From Oscillospiraceae bacterium (GTDB lineage Bacteria; Bacillota; Clostridia; Oscillospirales; Oscillospiraceae), in assembly GCA_017409645.1 (NCBI GenBank), contig JAFQSI010000041.1, positions 1 through 6,863 of the forward strand: 6,863 nt of DNA, written 5' to 3'. Within the stretch, counting starts at the first letter, position 1; each line of letters starts with the position of its first letter. Made by a program: the position numbers and the translations under genes. Shown in pieces: positions 1 through 5,868 of the stretch. The notes under the pieces are model-generated. The model worked only from the letters and a program-made list of their open reading frames with translations, did no database searches and had not been told where the DNA came from.

Positions 1-354
1 GAGGGCGTGAACAATGTCAGCAACCTGCCCACGGCGGCGGTTTCCATCAGCTTCCCGAAGCTCGCGACCCGGGAATTCACCGTGTCTGAGTTCGAAGCCC
101 TGAATCTGGCTCCGGGCATGACCTGGGAGCCTCTGACGAAGCAGCTGATCATCACGGTCCGGGGCCTGAAATCGGAGATCCAGCGGCTGGGTGCCGCGGA
201 CATCATTGTCCAGGTGGATCTGGCCGGGGTGGAGAACACCGCCGCGGTGGAGCCGATCATCCGCTTCCCCGTCAGCTACGAAAGTCTCGGCGAGGTGGGC
301 AGCTACAGCATCTCTGTGCAGGTCACACCGGAGCCCGCGACCCCGGAGGAATGA
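1..354 (+). CDS. YbbR-domain protein, C-terminal fragment (CdaR-like regulator of diadenylate cyclase), 5' partial
   Basis: The frame is open from the first base and ends with TGA at 352-354, so only the last 117 residues are visible. A GTG at position 7 could be read as a start, but it has no ribosome binding site and the family is much longer, so I treat the gene as truncated by the window edge. The visible part looks like the final YbbR repeat: alternating beta-strand residues, the phrase LIITVRGLKSEIQRL, then IIVQVDLAGVENTA, and a closing SYSISVQVTP strand, with a short Pro/Glu tail. YbbR proteins are usually an N-terminal membrane anchor followed by several such extracellular repeats. 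The best-known member, CdaR, modulates the c-di-AMP synthase CdaA. The CdaR role here is inference, because the anchor and any cdaA neighbour lie outside the window. The stop is one base before the next start, suggesting translational coupling. Confidence 0.8.
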   Translation, partial: EGVNNVSNLPTAAVSISFPKLATREFTVSEFEALNLAPGMTWEPLTKQLIITVRGLKSEIQRLGAADIIVQVDLAGVENTAAVEPIIRFPVSYESLGEVGSYSISVQVTPEPATPEE

Positions 355-355
355 T

Positions 356-775
356 ATGGAACAAATCGTAAGGGTCCACCGACTGCATCCGGACGGCAGG
401 GCGGACATCATCCTGGTCCGGGAAAGCGCCTGCTCCGGCGACTGCCACAAGTGCAGCGGCTGCGGCGCCCAGAAGGAGACGATGATCGTCACCGCAGACA
501 ATCCCATCCGGGCGGATGTGGGGGACTTCGTCACATTGTCCTCGGACACCGGCTCCGTCATGAAGGCGGTGGCCGCCGTGTATCTGGTGCCCATGGTGCT
601 GTTCTTTGCGGGCTATGCCCTGGGCGCAGCGCTGGGCTGGAGCGGCGTCCTGATGGGCGGCCTGGGCTTTTTCCTGGGCGTGGCCTTCGCGGTCTGGTTC
701 GACCGCCACACCGCCCAAAAGGGCGAAGCAGTATACACCATTACGGGCTATGCCCCCGGACAGGGACATGCCTGA
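356..775 (+). CDS. RseC/SoxR-reducing family small membrane protein
   Basis: This is a 139-residue protein starting at ATG 356. GGAGGA at 345-350 sits five bases upstream, inside the end of the YbbR gene. The N-terminal soluble part carries a four-cysteine cluster, ACSGDCHKCSGCG (Cys26, 30, 33, 36). Two hydrophobic segments follow at about residues 70-92 and 95-114, separated by a short Gly/Trp turn, and then a short polar tail. Cys cluster plus paired membrane helices is the layout of RseC/MucC proteins, which in gammaproteobacteria act with the Rsx/Rnf electron-transfer complex to reduce SoxR or modulate the RseA/sigma-E envelope response. In Clostridia such proteins often accompany Rnf or stand alone, with unknown partners. 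The cysteines may bind an iron-sulfur cluster or metal; this is not provable from sequence. No rnf or rse genes are visible, so the specific role is open. Confidence 0.8.
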   Translation: MEQIVRVHRLHPDGRADIILVRESACSGDCHKCSGCGAQKETMIVTADNPIRADVGDFVTLSSDTGSVMKAVAAVYLVPMVLFFAGYALGAALGWSGVLMGGLGFFLGVAFAVWFDRHTAQKGEAVYTITGYAPGQGHA

Positions 776-790
776 CAGGAGAGGTAGAAT

Positions 791-1669
791 ATGGTTAAGA
801 GTATGACTGGCTACGGCCGCGCCGTGGAGACGGTGAACGGCCGGGAATTTACCGTGGAGATCCGCAGCGTCAACAATCGCTATCTGGACTGCACCGTCAA
901 GCTGCCCCGCAGCTTCTCCTTCGCGGAGGAGGCGGTCAAGGCCGCCGTCAAGGCTGCCGTGTCCCGGGGTAAGGTGGACGTGTACATCACCGTCCGCTCC
1001 GAGACGGAGGCGGATGTCCAGGTCACCCTGAACAAGCCCGTTGTCGAAGGGTATCTCGCCGCCATGCGGCAGATGGTGGCCGAGTACGGCGTCGCCGACG
1101 ACATCAGCGTCTCCGTGCTTAGCCGCATGAGCGACGTGTTCGTGGTGGATAAGCCCAAGGCGGACGAGGATCAGCTGAAGGCGGATCTGCTGAGCGTGGT
1201 GGACAAGGCCCTGGCTGCCTATGACCAGATGCGCATCACCGAGGGCCTGGCCCTGGAGAATGACCTGCGCAGCCGCGCGGCCACCATCCTGGAGCTGGTG
1301 GCCCAGGTGGAGGAGCTGAATCCCAGGACCGTCTCCGATTACCGAAAGCGCCTGGAGGAGAAGATGCGGGAGGTCCTGGAGAACAAATCCATCGACGAGA
1401 GCCGCATCCTGACCGAGGCCGCCATCTTTGCAGACAAGGTGGCCGTGGACGAGGAGACTGTCCGCCTGCGCAGCCATCTGGAGCAGATGGACGCCATGCT
1501 CTCCGGCAGCGGCGGCATCGGCCGGAAGCTGGACTTCCTGCTGCAGGAGATGAACCGGGAGGCCAACACCACCGGCTCGAAATGCTCCGACGTCAAGGTG
1601 GCCCGGATCGTGGTGGACATCAAGGCGGAGCTGGAAAAGATCCGCGAGCAGACCCAGAATATCGAATGA
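791..1669 (+). CDS. yicC: YicC/YloC family endoribonuclease
   Basis: A 292-residue protein, the usual length for the family. It begins 15 bases after the previous stop with an AGGAG-type ribosome binding site around 777-781. The family signature is clear at both ends: MVKSMTGYGR at residues 1-10 and EIRSVNNRYLD at about 24-34. In the C-terminal half are EGLALENDLRSR, DESRILTEAAIFADK, GRKLDFLLQEMNREANT and the terminal EKIREQTQNIE. The family comprises a YicC-like N domain and a DUF1732 C domain. E. coli YicC is a cytoplasmic endoribonuclease linked to small-RNA decay, and YloC is the Bacillus counterpart, encoded next to remA and gmk as here. The residue usually Leu/Ile in the NTxGSK motif is Thr here, a mild change. 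Function is assigned from family knowledge; identity of the family is secure. Confidence 0.95.
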   Translation: MVKSMTGYGRAVETVNGREFTVEIRSVNNRYLDCTVKLPRSFSFAEEAVKAAVKAAVSRGKVDVYITVRSETEADVQVTLNKPVVEGYLAAMRQMVAEYGVADDISVSVLSRMSDVFVVDKPKADEDQLKADLLSVVDKALAAYDQMRITEGLALENDLRSRAATILELVAQVEELNPRTVSDYRKRLEEKMREVLENKSIDESRILTEAAIFADKVAVDEETVRLRSHLEQMDAMLSGSGGIGRKLDFLLQEMNREANTTGSKCSDVKVARIVVDIKAELEKIREQTQNIE

Positions 1670-1677
1670 GGTAACAA

Positions 1678-1941
1678 ATGAAGCTCATCAACATAGGCTT
1701 TGGCAATCTGGTGGCGGCGAACCGGCTGCTGGCAGTGGTCAGCCCGGACTCTGCGCCCATCAAGCGCGTGATCCAGGAGGCCCGGGACCGGCAGATGCTC
1801 ATCGACGCCAGCTTTGGGCGCAAGACCGCATCGGTGCTGCTGATGGACACGGACCACGTGATCCTGTCGGCCATGACCCCCGAGGTCATCGGCCAGCGCA
1901 GCGGCGAGCAGCTTCGCAGATATGAGGAGGATGAAATTTGA
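1678..1941 (+). CDS. remA: RemA/DUF370 DNA-binding regulator
   Basis: This 87-residue protein closely follows Bacillus subtilis RemA (YlzA) along its whole length: INIGFGNLVAANR near the N terminus, SPDSAPIKRVIQEARDR at residues 22-38, LIDASFGRKT at 41-50 and DTDHVILSAMTPE at 57-69. RemA assembles into rings that wrap DNA and activates extracellular-matrix and osmoprotection operons in B. subtilis. The arginines implicated in DNA contact correspond here to Arg16 and the Arg48-Lys49 pair (Arg-Arg in Bacillus), so DNA binding is probably retained. The target genes in this organism are unknown. The start follows yicC by eight bases, and its Shine-Dalgarno sequence (TGAGGT, 1667-1672) overlaps the yicC stop codon. 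The C-terminal tail is acidic and hydrophilic and overlaps the gmk start. The family is restricted mainly to Firmicutes and a few other phyla, which supports the taxonomic guess. Confidence 0.93.
   Translation: MKLINIGFGNLVAANRLLAVVSPDSAPIKRVIQEARDRQMLIDASFGRKTASVLLMDTDHVILSAMTPEVIGQRSGEQLRRYEEDEI
1925..1930 (+). promoter_or_regulatory. Ribosome binding site fixing the gmk TTG start
   Basis: AGGAGG lies seven bases before TTG at 1938-1940. The nearby ATG at 1931 is out of frame with the kinase, so the TTG that overlaps the remA stop codon (TTGA) is the only start consistent with both the site and the conserved N terminus. Confidence 0.85.
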
Positions 1942-2471
1942 GTAAGATCATCGTTTTCTCCGGTGCCTCCGGCGTCGGAAAAAGCACCGTTTTGAAGCTG
2001 GTCATGGCCGCAAGACCGGACCTGCGCTTCTCCGTCTCCGCGACCACCCGGGCACCCCGGGAGGGTGAGGTGGACGGCGTCAGCTACTTTTTCGTCACCC
2101 GGGAGGAATTCCAGGGGATGATCGACCGGGGCGAGCTGCTGGAATACGACGAGCATTTCGGCAATCTCTACGGCACCCCCATCAGCCAGGTCACCAGCGG
2201 CGGCAACGTGGTCCTGGATATCGAGCCCAACGGCGCCTTCAATGCCCGAAAGGCCAATCCCAAGGCGATGCTGATCTTCATCACGCCCCCCTCCATGGAG
2301 GAGCTGGAGCGCCGGCTGCGCAGCCGCGGCGATACGCCGGAGGACCAGATCGCAGACCGGCTGGAGCGGGCCAGATGGGAGATCGCCCAGAGCCCCAAAT
2401 ATGACCACGTGGTGGTCAACGACGAGCTGGACCGCTGTGTCCGGGAAATTTTGGATATCATCGCCGAATAA
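1938..2471 (+). CDS. gmk: Guanylate kinase
   Basis: It catalyses ATP + GMP to ADP + GDP in the cytoplasm, feeding GTP/dGTP synthesis. The TTG start overlaps remA by four bases. The P-loop GASGVGKST is at residues 9-17. GMP-site residues known from yeast guanylate kinase align directly at Ser34, Arg38, Arg41, Tyr50, Glu69, Tyr78 and Thr80 (Ser80 in yeast). The lid/arginine region RLRSRGDTPEDQIADRL is at about 126-142, and the C-terminal YDHVVVNDEL motif is present. The protein is odd in two ways. At 177 residues it is shorter than the common 190-210. After GTP (79-81) the helix before the next strand is about four residues short, and the usual LDID-x-QG motif reads LDIEPNG (93-99), giving Glu96 in place of the GMP-contacting Asp and Asn98 in place of Gln. 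The fold and the remaining active-site residues are intact, so I still call it a functional kinase. Confidence 0.94.
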   Translation: MSKIIVFSGASGVGKSTVLKLVMAARPDLRFSVSATTRAPREGEVDGVSYFFVTREEFQGMIDRGELLEYDEHFGNLYGTPISQVTSGGNVVLDIEPNGAFNARKANPKAMLIFITPPSMEELERRLRSRGDTPEDQIADRLERARWEIAQSPKYDHVVVNDELDRCVREILDIIAE

Positions 2472-2513
2472 GCGGCTGATACATAGACAACACTATCTTT
2501 TACCAGATCATTT

Positions 2514-2519
2514 GGAGGA
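2514..2519 (+). promoter_or_regulatory. Ribosome binding site deciding the rpoZ start
   Basis: GGAGGA ends eight bases before ATG 2528 but only two bases before the in-frame TTG at 2522. The spacing favours the ATG and therefore a protein beginning MLYPP, which also matches the family N terminus. The site lies in a locally A+T-rich 56-base gap after gmk. Confidence 0.8.
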
Positions 2520-2527
2520 ATTTGATT

Positions 2528-2734
2528 ATGCTGTACCCCCCTATTGCTGACCTGCTGGAGCAGGTGGATGGACGTTATCTGCTGGTCAACGTGGTCGCCA
2601 AGCGCGCCCGTCAGATCGCCCTGGAGGCCAATGAGTTCGGCGAGGAGCTGCCCGAGAAGCCCGTCACCATGGCCATCAAGGAGGTCGCCGACAGCAAGCT
2701 GACCGCCACTCTGAAGGAAGAGTATCTGAAGTAA
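2528..2734 (+). CDS. rpoZ: DNA-directed RNA polymerase omega subunit
   Basis: A 68-residue small subunit that binds the beta-prime C-terminal region, helping polymerase assembly and stability. It shows the Firmicute-type N terminus MLYPPIADLLEQVDGRY, the central conserved helix LVNVVAKRARQIALEA (residues 19-34, containing the AKRARQ core of omega), and KPVTMAIKEVADSKL at 44-58. Length is normal for Clostridia. Its position directly after gmk is the standard order in many bacteria; in E. coli gmk and rpoZ are also adjacent. It is preceded by a 56-base gap with lower G+C than the genes, and followed by priA with no coaBC between them. The start is ATG 2528 rather than the upstream in-frame TTG, because of the ribosome-binding-site spacing. 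Identification is firm despite the small size. Confidence 0.93.
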   Translation: MLYPPIADLLEQVDGRYLLVNVVAKRARQIALEANEFGEELPEKPVTMAIKEVADSKLTATLKEEYLK

Positions 2735-2750
2735 TTGTGCCGTGCGGGAA

Positions 2751-2756
2751 AGGAGG
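2751..2756 (+). promoter_or_regulatory. Ribosome binding site fixing the priA TTG start
   Basis: AGGAGG (continuing into a run of G) ends eight bases before TTG 2765. The longer open frame reaches back to the rpoZ stop at 2735, but those extra ten codons include the Shine-Dalgarno sequence itself and do not resemble PriA. The chosen start gives MIAKIAVRAA, a typical PriA N terminus. Confidence 0.82.
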
Positions 2757-2764
2757 GGTCTTGT

Positions 2765-5206
2765 TTGATCGCAAAAATCGCGGTGCGTGCTGCCCGGTTC
2801 AGTATCGACAAGCCCTATTCCTACCGCTTCGGCCCGGACATGACCCTGGTCCCCGGCGTTCGGGTGATGGTCCCCTTCGGCAGCGGCAACCGCCGCACCG
2901 AGGGCGTGGTCCTGAGCGTGGAGACGGGGGACGAAACGAACCTGAAGGGCGTGCAGCAGCAGCTCGATGCCGAGCCGCTGATCTCAGAATCCATGCTGCG
3001 GCTGGCAGCCTTCCTCCGGGAGCGGTATTTCTGTACCTTTCTCGACGCCCTGCGGGCCATGGTCCCCGCGCCGCTGTGGTTCAACCGCCTGGAGCGGTTC
3101 CGGCTGGCTGAGGGCAGACCCTGGGAGGGCAAGACCACCCGGCAGCCGGACGCCCCGGCGATTCTGGAATTTCTGGAAAGCTGCGGCGGCGAGAGCGATG
3201 CCGAGCAGCTGAAGACCGTGGTGGCCGACGAGGAGGCCCGGGAGAAGGCCCTGGGCTATCTGCTGAAAAAGAAATGGATCACCACCGAATCGGACTTCCT
3301 GCGCAGAACCGGCGAAAAGTCGGAGCAGATCGCGACGCTGGCCGCGTCTGCGGAGGAAGCCCTGGCCTTTGCCGCCAGCCGCGGCAGGGGAGCCGCCATG
3401 CAGAAGGCGGTGCTGGAGCTGCTGTGCAGCGTCGGCAGCGCGGCGGTGAAGGACATCTGCTACTATACCGGCGCATCTGCCCAGACGGTGAAGCGGCTGG
3501 CGGGTCTGGGCTATCTGACCCTAAGCACCCGGCCGGTTTTGCGGTGCCGTCAGATCGTCCCGGCGAAGCTGGAGGGACCGCTGGTCCTGAACGAAGAGCA
3601 GGCCGCAGCCTTCGAGGGGTTGTGGGAGCAGGCCTGTCAGGAAAAGCCCGGCGTGGCGCTTCTGCACGGCGTCACCGGCTCGGGAAAGACCTCCGTCTAT
3701 TTAAAGCTCATCGAACGGTGCCTGGAAAGCGGGAAAAGCGCCCTGCTGCTGGTGCCGGAGATCGCCCTGACGCCCCAGCTGCTGAGCGTCCTGGCGGCCC
3801 ATTTCGGGCAGCAGGTGGCGCTGCTCCACAGCTCCCTGAGCGCTGGCGAGCGGACGGACCAGTGGAAGCGGCTGAATTCCGGCGACGCGAGGGTTGCCGT
3901 CGGCACCCGTTCAGCGGTGTTCGCGCCCTGCCGGGATCTGGGGCTGATCATCCTGGACGAGGAGCAGGAGCATTCCTACCGCTCCGAGCAATCCCCACGG
4001 TATTCTGCCAAGGAGGTCGCCATCTGGCGGGGCAGCCATGAAAAGGCCCTGGTCCTGCTGGGCTCGGCGACGCCCACCATCGAGAGCATGTGCCGGGCCA
4101 AAAGCGGCGACTACCGGCTCTATGAGCTGAGCAGGCGCTTCGGCGGCCGGCAGCTGCCCCGGGTCGAGATCGTGGACATGCGCGAGGAGCTGAGATCGGG
4201 AAACGACTCTCCCTTCTCCGGCTTCCTTCTGGATGCCATGCGGGACAACCTTCAGCGGGGGGATCAGACCATTCTCTTCCTCAACCGCCGGGGCAATTCC
4301 CGGGCGCTGGTCTGCATCGACTGCCGGAAGAGCCCCGAGTGCCCCCGCTGCTCCAACCGACTGACCTTCCACAGCGTCAACTCCCGGCTCATGTGCCACT
4401 ATTGCGGCCATTCCCAGCGGGTCACGGACCGGTGCCCCAGCTGCGGCGGGCCCATGAAGCCCCTGGGCGCGGGGACCCAGAGGATCCAGGAGGCCCTGGA
4501 ATTCGAATTCCCCGACACCGAGGTCCTGCGGATGGATGCGGACACGGTCAGCGCCGTGAACACCCATGAAAAGCTGCTGGACCGGTTCCAAAAGGAAAAG
4601 ATCCCCATCCTCATCGGCACCCAGATGGTGGCAAAGGGCCTGAATCTGCCCGATGTGACCCTGGTGGGCGTGCTGGATGCGGATTTGAGTCTCTACGCCG
4701 ACAGCTACCGGGCGGCGGAGACGACCTTCAATATGCTGACCCAGGTGGTGGGCCGGGCCGGACGGGGCGACCGTCCCGGACGGGCCGTGATCCAGACACT
4801 GGTCCCGGAGCATCGCGTCATCAATCTGGCTGCGAAGCAGGATTACGACGGCTTCTTTGAGCTGGAGTCCTCCCTGCGCCGGGTGACGCAGTCGCCGCCC
4901 TACGGCGACATCGCCCACATCACCTTCACCGGTGAGAACGAGGGCGCCGTTCTGCGGGGAGCGGCCATGTTCCGGGACACCCTGGACGTGTGGCTGAAGC
5001 AGAACGGGGCAGGGGAGTTCGCCCTTCTGGGTCCGGCCCCATGCCCGGTCATGAAGATCAACTACAATTTCCGCTACCGTCTGACCCTGCGCTGCTCCGT
5101 CACCCGGCCTGTGCGGCTGCTGCTGGCCCAGCTTCTGCGGCTGTTCCAGCAGGATAAGCAGCACCGGGGCGTCAGCGTCTGGATCGATGTAAACGGATTC
5201 GATTAA
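2765..5206 (+). CDS. priA: Primosomal protein N' (replication restart helicase PriA)
   Basis: An 813-residue superfamily 2 DNA helicase that recognises stalled forks and D-loops and reloads the replicative helicase. The N-terminal 3'-end-binding domain (about 1-105) shows DKPYSYRF and VPGVRVMVPFGSGNRRTEG; a winged-helix-like region follows. The helicase core has Walker A GVTGSGKT (302-309), VPEIALTPQ (330-338), GTRSAVFAP (380-388), Walker B DEEQ (398-401) followed by HSYRSEQSPRY, GSATP (433-437), GTQMVAKG (618-625) and QVVGRAGRG (660-668). All eight zinc-binding cysteines between the helicase lobes are present: Cys517, 520, 526, 529, 544, 547, 557 and 560. DEEQ instead of the proteobacterial DEEH is, as I recall, common in Clostridia. 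Length is typical for Firmicutes and there is no sign of a frameshift. It starts 30 bases after rpoZ and ends 43 bases before def. Confidence 0.97.
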   Translation: MIAKIAVRAARFSIDKPYSYRFGPDMTLVPGVRVMVPFGSGNRRTEGVVLSVETGDETNLKGVQQQLDAEPLISESMLRLAAFLRERYFCTFLDALRAMVPAPLWFNRLERFRLAEGRPWEGKTTRQPDAPAILEFLESCGGESDAEQLKTVVADEEAREKALGYLLKKKWITTESDFLRRTGEKSEQIATLAASAEEALAFAASRGRGAAMQKAVLELLCSVGSAAVKDICYYTGASAQTVKRLAGLGYLTLSTRPVLRCRQIVPAKLEGPLVLNEEQAAAFEGLWEQACQEKPGVALLHGVTGSGKTSVYLKLIERCLESGKSALLLVPEIALTPQLLSVLAAHFGQQVALLHSSLSAGERTDQWKRLNSGDARVAVGTRSAVFAPCRDLGLIILDEEQEHSYRSEQSPRYSAKEVAIWRGSHEKALVLLGSATPTIESMCRAKSGDYRLYELSRRFGGRQLPRVEIVDMREELRSGNDSPFSGFLLDAMRDNLQRGDQTILFLNRRGNSRALVCIDCRKSPECPRCSNRLTFHSVNSRLMCHYCGHSQRVTDRCPSCGGPMKPLGAGTQRIQEALEFEFPDTEVLRMDADTVSAVNTHEKLLDRFQKEKIPILIGTQMVAKGLNLPDVTLVGVLDADLSLYADSYRAAETTFNMLTQVVGRAGRGDRPGRAVIQTLVPEHRVINLAAKQDYDGFFELESSLRRVTQSPPYGDIAHITFTGENEGAVLRGAAMFRDTLDVWLKQNGAGEFALLGPAPCPVMKINYNFRYRLTLRCSVTRPVRLLLAQLLRLFQQDKQHRGVSVWIDVNGFD

Positions 5207-5249
5207 AAGCGGAAACTCCGAATACTATATATAATGAAGAGGTAATACT

Positions 5250-5720
5250 ATGGGACTGCGCAGAATTCATACCACTGACGAACCCGCCCTGCACAAGGTC
5301 TGCAAGCGCGTGACCAGCTTCGACTGGCGGCTTCGCAAGCTCCTGGACGACATGCGGGAGACGCTGATCGACTCCAACGGCGTCGGTCTGGCTGCCCCCC
5401 AGGTGGGCATTTTGAAGCGTGTCGTGCTGGTGGACACCGGCGACGAGATCCTGGAGCTGATCAACCCCGAGATGCTGGAGACTTCCGGTGAGCAGACCGG
5501 CGCCGAGGGCTGCCTGTCCGTGCCCGGCAAGTACGGCATCGTCACCCGGCCCATGTATGCCAAGGTCCGGGCCCAGGACCGCAACGGCGACTGGTACGAG
5601 GCCGAGGGCGAGGAGCTGATCGCCCGGTGCTTCTGCCATGAGCTGGACCACCTGGACGGCATCGTCTACACCGAAAAGATGGAGCGCTTCCTGACCGCCG
5701 AGGAGCTGGAGGAGCTGTAA
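5250..5720 (+). CDS. def: Peptide deformylase
   Basis: A 156-residue metalloenzyme that removes the formyl group from the N-terminal Met of nascent proteins at the ribosome exit. All three catalytic motifs are intact: GVGLAAPQ (44-51), EGCLS (86-90, metal ligand Cys88) and HELDH (130-134, metal ligands His130 and His134, catalytic Glu131), followed by LDGIVYTEKM. The short C terminus and absence of insertions suggest the compact type 1 class rather than the longer Gram-positive type 2. The start ATG has a modest GAGGT ribosome binding site at 5239-5243, six bases upstream. The preceding 43-base gap is A+T-rich. Its pairing with fmt is functionally logical and widely conserved, since Fmt installs the formyl group that Def removes; unusually, a palindromic element separates the two genes here. 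An extra Cys128 lies two residues before the HELDH motif. Confidence 0.97.
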   Translation: MGLRRIHTTDEPALHKVCKRVTSFDWRLRKLLDDMRETLIDSNGVGLAAPQVGILKRVVLVDTGDEILELINPEMLETSGEQTGAEGCLSVPGKYGIVTRPMYAKVRAQDRNGDWYEAEGEELIARCFCHELDHLDGIVYTEKMERFLTAEELEEL

Positions 5721-5728
5721 AAAGACTT

Positions 5729-5843
5729 CTTGGCCCCCTCACAGAGGGGGCTGTCACCGAAGGTGACTGGGGGAGTGTCCTATCATCGGAGGCACACTCC
5801 CTCCACCGCTTCGCGGTCCCCCTCCCTCTGTGAGGGAGGCAAG
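5729..5843. repeat. 115-bp nested palindromic element (MITE- or REP-like) between def and fmt
   Basis: Two 50-base arms, 5729-5778 and 5794-5843, are imperfect inverted repeats. Their outer 20 bases match except at two positions, and their inner GGGAGTGT (5771-5778) / ACACTCCC (5794-5801) pair perfectly around a 15-base centre. Each arm also folds on itself. The left arm has GCCCCCTC-ACA-GAGGGGGC (5733-5751) and GTCACC-GAA-GGTGAC (5753-5767). The right arm has ACCGC-TTC-GCGGT (5805-5817) and CCTCCCTC-TGT-GAGGGAGG (5821-5839). The loops of corresponding hairpins are reverse complements (ACA/TGT, GAA/TTC), as expected if one arm is an inverted copy. There is no open frame and no clear target duplication. 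Neither end carries the T-run of an intrinsic terminator. I recall similar CTCCCTCTGTGAGGGAG-type intergenic repeats in gut Ruminococcaceae, which suggests a dispersed family, but copy number cannot be judged here. Confidence 0.85.
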
Positions 5844-5856
5844 GGCTACCGCCAAT

Positions 5857-5862
5857 GGAGGT
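5857..5862 (+). promoter_or_regulatory. Ribosome binding site fixing the fmt TTG start
   Basis: GGAGGT ends six bases before TTG 5869. An upstream in-frame GTG at 5830 falls inside the last hairpin of the palindromic element and has no ribosome binding site. The ATG five codons into the gene would cut off the conserved first strand (MRVVFMGTP). TTG 5869 is therefore the best start. Confidence 0.88.
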
Positions 5863-5868
5863 AATTGT

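Noticed and set aside
7..354. GTG at position 7 as the true start of a complete 115-residue protein
   Set aside because: The frame is open through the window edge, no ribosome binding site precedes the GTG, and YbbR proteins have more repeats plus a membrane anchor.
323..1477. Long open frame on the minus strand (384 codons) opposite the RseC gene and yicC
   Set aside because: It is antisense to two clearly conserved genes, its translation is low-complexity and rich in His/Gly/Leu/Asp with no family resemblance, and such frames are expected opposite G/C-biased codons.
2472..2527. Possible promoter before rpoZ (TAGACA at 2484-2489 with a weak GATCAT 16 bases later)
   Set aside because: The -10 box matches only four of six bases and the start would fall on the Shine-Dalgarno sequence, leaving no leader.
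3911..5164. Long open frame on the minus strand (417 codons) inside priA
   Set aside because: It lies entirely within the conserved helicase core and zinc domain of PriA; its composition mirrors the antisense of G/C-rich codons and no motif is recognisable.
5207..5249. Possible promoter for def with TATAAT at 5230-5235
   Set aside because: There is no -35-like hexamer at 16-18 bases upstream, and transcription would begin inside the ribosome binding site. The match is explained by the A+T-rich gap.
5729..5843. Intrinsic terminator after def
   Set aside because: The hairpins are strong but none is followed by a T-rich tract on either strand; the end on the plus strand continues into GGCTACC. 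The symmetrical repeat structure explains it better.
5729..5843. CRISPR repeat-spacer unit or riboswitch
   Set aside because: There are only two arms in inverted, not direct, orientation with no spacer series, and no known riboswitch core was recognised; the GC-rich nested hairpins fit a palindromic repeat.
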